From the NCBI GenBank assembly GCA_009746045.1, contig RPFO01000072.1, forward strand, positions 2,429,985 to 2,493,984: 64,000 bases of DNA. The letters are read 5' to 3'. Within the stretch, counting starts at the first letter, position 1; the number at the start of each line of letters is the position of its first letter. A program made the translations under genes and the position numbers. Below, piece after piece: positions 61,553 to 64,000 of the stretch. The stretch comes from Mesostigma viride (taxonomy: Eukaryota; Streptophyta; Mesostigmatophyceae; Mesostigmatales; Mesostigmataceae). The notes beneath the pieces were generated by a model, which saw only the letters and a program-made list of their open reading frames with translations, made no database searches and was not told where the DNA came from.

Positions 61553-64000
61553 CTCGGCGCGGCGGATCTGCAGGCCATGAGCTGTTACCGGTGCCCGGAA
61601 GCTCACTGCCAGCGGGTGTACTCCATTCACGGGCGCGCTCAGCACGCGCGCGCCTGTGTTGCTCAACGGCCCCTCAACCGGCCAGCAGTCCCGGCCCCCT
61701 CCCCCCTCCCGCCTCGGCTCCCACCGGCTCCCAGCCCCCGCCGCCCGACTACTCGGCCAGTTGGCGTTGGCTTGACACGGTTCCCTGGGATGCATGCGCC
61801 ATCAACCCGACGTCTACCCTGACCGACCTCCCCCACCGCGCGCGTAGCCTTTTCGCGCAATGTGCAATCGTTTCTCTCCGGCGCATGCACGCCGCTCCGG
61901 ACGACCCGCTGGGCTTTAAACTGCACATGGTGACCCCCCGCCTGCTCCTCACCCCTCTCGGGCGTGGTGTGCGCGGCCTCCAGGGTGCGGTTATTGCCCG
62001 TTGCCGACGCTTTCTGCAGGGGGACTGGGAGGGGCTGTTTGGCGTGCCGCCCCCGCGCACGGCCCGGCTGTCGGGGGAGGTCAACTTCGAGCGGGTGGCC
62101 GCCGATGTCATCCGCCTCGTCCGCGAGGGGCAGCTCAGCCGGGCCATGACCCGCTTGGAAATGGCCAAGCTGGCCCCCGCCAATGCGGCTACCCTGGCGG
62201 CCTTGGAGGCTCTTCACCCTGCGGAGCCCGGATTCCAGCTGCCCGTGCCGGACCCCCTGCCGGCCCCCCTCCGGCTGGACCGCGACTGCTTCCTGGAGGT
62301 GATGCGTGCGGTCCCGCGGGCTTCCTCTACCGGGCCGTCGGGCTGGCGCTACGAGCACTTGGAGGTCCTGGTGGGGCATGGGGGCGAGGACATTCTCTTT
62401 GACACCCTCATTGACCTGGCGGCTGGTCGCGTTCCTCCCGCTGCGCGCGAGTGGTTAGCGGGCGCTCGCCTCCTCGCTCTGCTCAAGGGTGTCTTGCCCC
62501 CCCCGAGGGCAAGGTGCGCCCGATCGCCTGCGGTGAGGTGCTCCGCAAGCTCGTGGGCAAAGTGATCTGCCGCCAAAAGGCGCCCGAGCTCCGTGCCTTT
62601 TTCTGCCCGCCCCTCGCAGCGGGTGAGACCTCGGTGGCGGCCCAGCTGGGGGTGACGACTCCAGGCGGGGCGGATATCCTCATCCATTCGGTGCAGGCCT
62701 ACCTCGAGGCCCACCCCACCCACGCTGTCGTCAAGGTCGACTGCCACAACGCGTTCAACAGTCTGTCCCGCGCCAGCATGTTTGCGGCCGTCATGGAGTC
62801 CTTCGAGGACTTGTACGCTTGGACAGCCGTGTGCTACGGCCAGCCCGGCCAACTGGTTCACATCATGGAGGACGGCACTCGCGGCGGCCTGCTGTCGCGG
62901 TCGGGCACCCAGCAAGGGGACCCCCTGGGACCCCTGTACTTTGCCGCCCCCCTCCAGGGTTGCCTCCAAGCGGTCCATGCTGCCCACCCGGCGGTCGCTA
63001 TTCAGGCCTACTTGGATGATATCTACCTTCTGGGCCCTGTGCCGGACACCACCGCGGCTCTGCTGGCACTGCAGACCGCGGTGGCCGACATCAACCTCCA
63101 GTTGACCCTGGCCAAGTGCGCGGTGTACTCGCCCCAAGGTGATTGCTCCGGCTTTCCGCCCCAGCTCTTGGGCCGGGACGAGCGCCTCCATGGGTTGGAT
63201 GTCCTCGGCGTTCCGGTTGGCGACCCCGCGTTTGTCATCGATGCTCTGCGGGCCGCCCTCGAGGCACGCACTGAGGTACTGCCCTTGATTGCGCGCCTTC
63301 ATGATTCGCAGACCAAGGGTCTGCTTCTGTGGTTTTGCGCTCACCCTCGCGTCGTTCACTGGCTCCGGGGCGCTCTTCCGGCTCAGGTCCGGCTGGCCGC
63401 CGAGGGCCACGACGAACGCATCCAGTCGGCCTTGGCGCAGCTGGTCCCGGGCCCCGACCTCCCGCCACATGCTATTCGCATTGCCTCCCTGCCTGCACGG
63501 ATGGGTGGCTGCGGTCTGACTCGTGCCGCCCGGCTGGCCCCAGCAGCATTTTTGGGCTCCGTCGCTCAGTCGTGGGCGGAAAGCTGCCGGCTCCTGCCCC
63601 TTTTGGCAACAGCAGCGCCTGACCTCCTGGACCCCAGCAGCCCTTTGCATGCCCTTCGTCACCGCCATCCAGGAGGCCTATGCTGAGATCCAGCAGGCCT
63701 GTTCTCCCGTCCGTGCCGCTCAGGCGGTACAGCGCCACCTCCCTCGCGGCACTCCCTCGGTCGCCTCCGTTCAATCTCCCGCCGCATTCCCTGCTCGCGT
63801 CATCGATAAACACCAGAAAACCTACGCGGGTATTCTGCACACGGCTGATTGGATTGCTCTTTTCGCGGACCTCAACGCCCAGGGACGTGCGTGGCTGTTC
63901 TCGCTTTCCTTGCGGAGTGTGGGCTCGGCGTACCTTCGTGCTCTTCCCATGGCCCCCCATTCGCCTTGGCTCCCAGCCACTACTCGGTGGCGCTCCGGCA
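61553..64000 (+). mobile_element. LINE copy E, cut by the window end
   Basis: The same as copy C over all visible sequence, including the eight-C run (62498), the CATG insertion (63649) and the Asp-coding GAT at 63239. It begins after the same inverted 3'-end fragment. The window stops within the C-terminal part, so it cannot be seen whether the array continues. Confidence 0.88.
61577..64000 (+). pseudogene. REL-endo LINE polyprotein (copy E), frame-broken, partial
   Basis: Zinc finger, RT (VRPIACGEVLRKLVGKVIC, GTQQGDPLGP, YLDD at 63009) and thumb, with the same frame breaks as copy C. Sharing the breaks in C and E means either that they predate the duplication or that one assembly error was copied. 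Confidence 0.8.

Larger units (their letters stand above)
35813..64000 (+). repeat. Large tandem array of nested retroelements (12.6-14.4 kb period)
   Basis: Sequence from 35813 recurs from 48453 (offset 12640-12645, then 14406-14410) and the block from about 42.5 kb recurs from 56.9 kb to the window end. Near-perfect identity was seen on inspection, apart from a 1762-base insertion at 53815, two 4-base insertions, single C/G-run changes and rare substitutions. The unit is: LINE 3' part, CAA-tailed repeat and LINE-2 fragment, ORF1 element, palindromic DNA element with LINE B inside, antisense LINE-2 ORF2, ORF1-element tail, 48-base palindrome, LINE 5' part. Either a recent tandem duplication or an assembly duplication. 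Confidence 0.9.

Overview
The window looks like nuclear DNA of a eukaryote. It has intron-split coding sequence with GT..AG boundaries, long intronic minisatellites, and several classes of nested retrotransposons. The host gene has a proline-rich ectodomain, Ig-like repeats and many short introns. That style, together with the mobile element types, fits a green alga (chlorophyte) best, but no marker gene fixes the taxon and this is an inference. No rRNA, convincing tRNA, CRISPR array or bacterial-type operon was seen.

Left part (about 0.1-18.4 kb): one large minus-strand gene, or two adjacent ones, read from right to left. Exon chains can be joined by matching splice phases: 18373>17555, 16379>16156, 15460>15247, 14292>14245, 12681>12537 and 12228>12074 encode a Pro/Ser-rich, N-glycosylation-prone ectodomain that includes a bacterial-type Ig-like fold. 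The chain 9013>8845, 8035>7918, 7621>7392 and 6380>6231, 4117>4044, 3886>3772 encodes a polytopic membrane region. Exons 2001>1688 and 1545>1441 look like a cytoplasmic tail. The introns hold distinct tandem arrays: 20 bp x22, 50 bp x22, 82 bp x10, 65 bp x3, 32 bp x3, and a polypurine tract of about 0.5 kb. One intron carries a 282 bp MITE-like element.

Middle part (18.4-35.5 kb): mostly non-genic sequence, then a 12.4 kb Ty3/gypsy chromovirus-type LTR retrotransposon (21846-34246). It has two 582 bp LTRs that appear identical, and a 5 bp target duplication (CACAC). Its order is LTR, leader with four repeated motifs, a small ORF with an RNase H1-type hybrid-binding (viroplasmin) domain, a polyglutamine ORF, Gag, protease, RT, RNase H, integrase with chromodomain, a repeat-rich spacer, an unrecognised 789-residue ORF, polypurine tract, LTR. 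Pol is split over several frames although the LTRs look young.

Right part (35.5-64 kb): a tandem array of nested retroelements. The repeat unit is about 12.6 kb, then 14.4 kb. It holds copies of a LINE with an N-terminal zinc finger, RT, CCHC knuckle and restriction-like endonuclease (R2/REL-endo type); a second LINE family seen as ORF1-plus-tail elements and as antisense ORF2 C-terminal remnants; and palindrome-ended noncoding DNA elements. The second unit differs from the first chiefly by a clean 1758 bp insertion with a 4 bp target duplication, so the window contains both the empty and the filled site. Base differences place the exchange that made the array inside the last 0.6 kb of the LINE.
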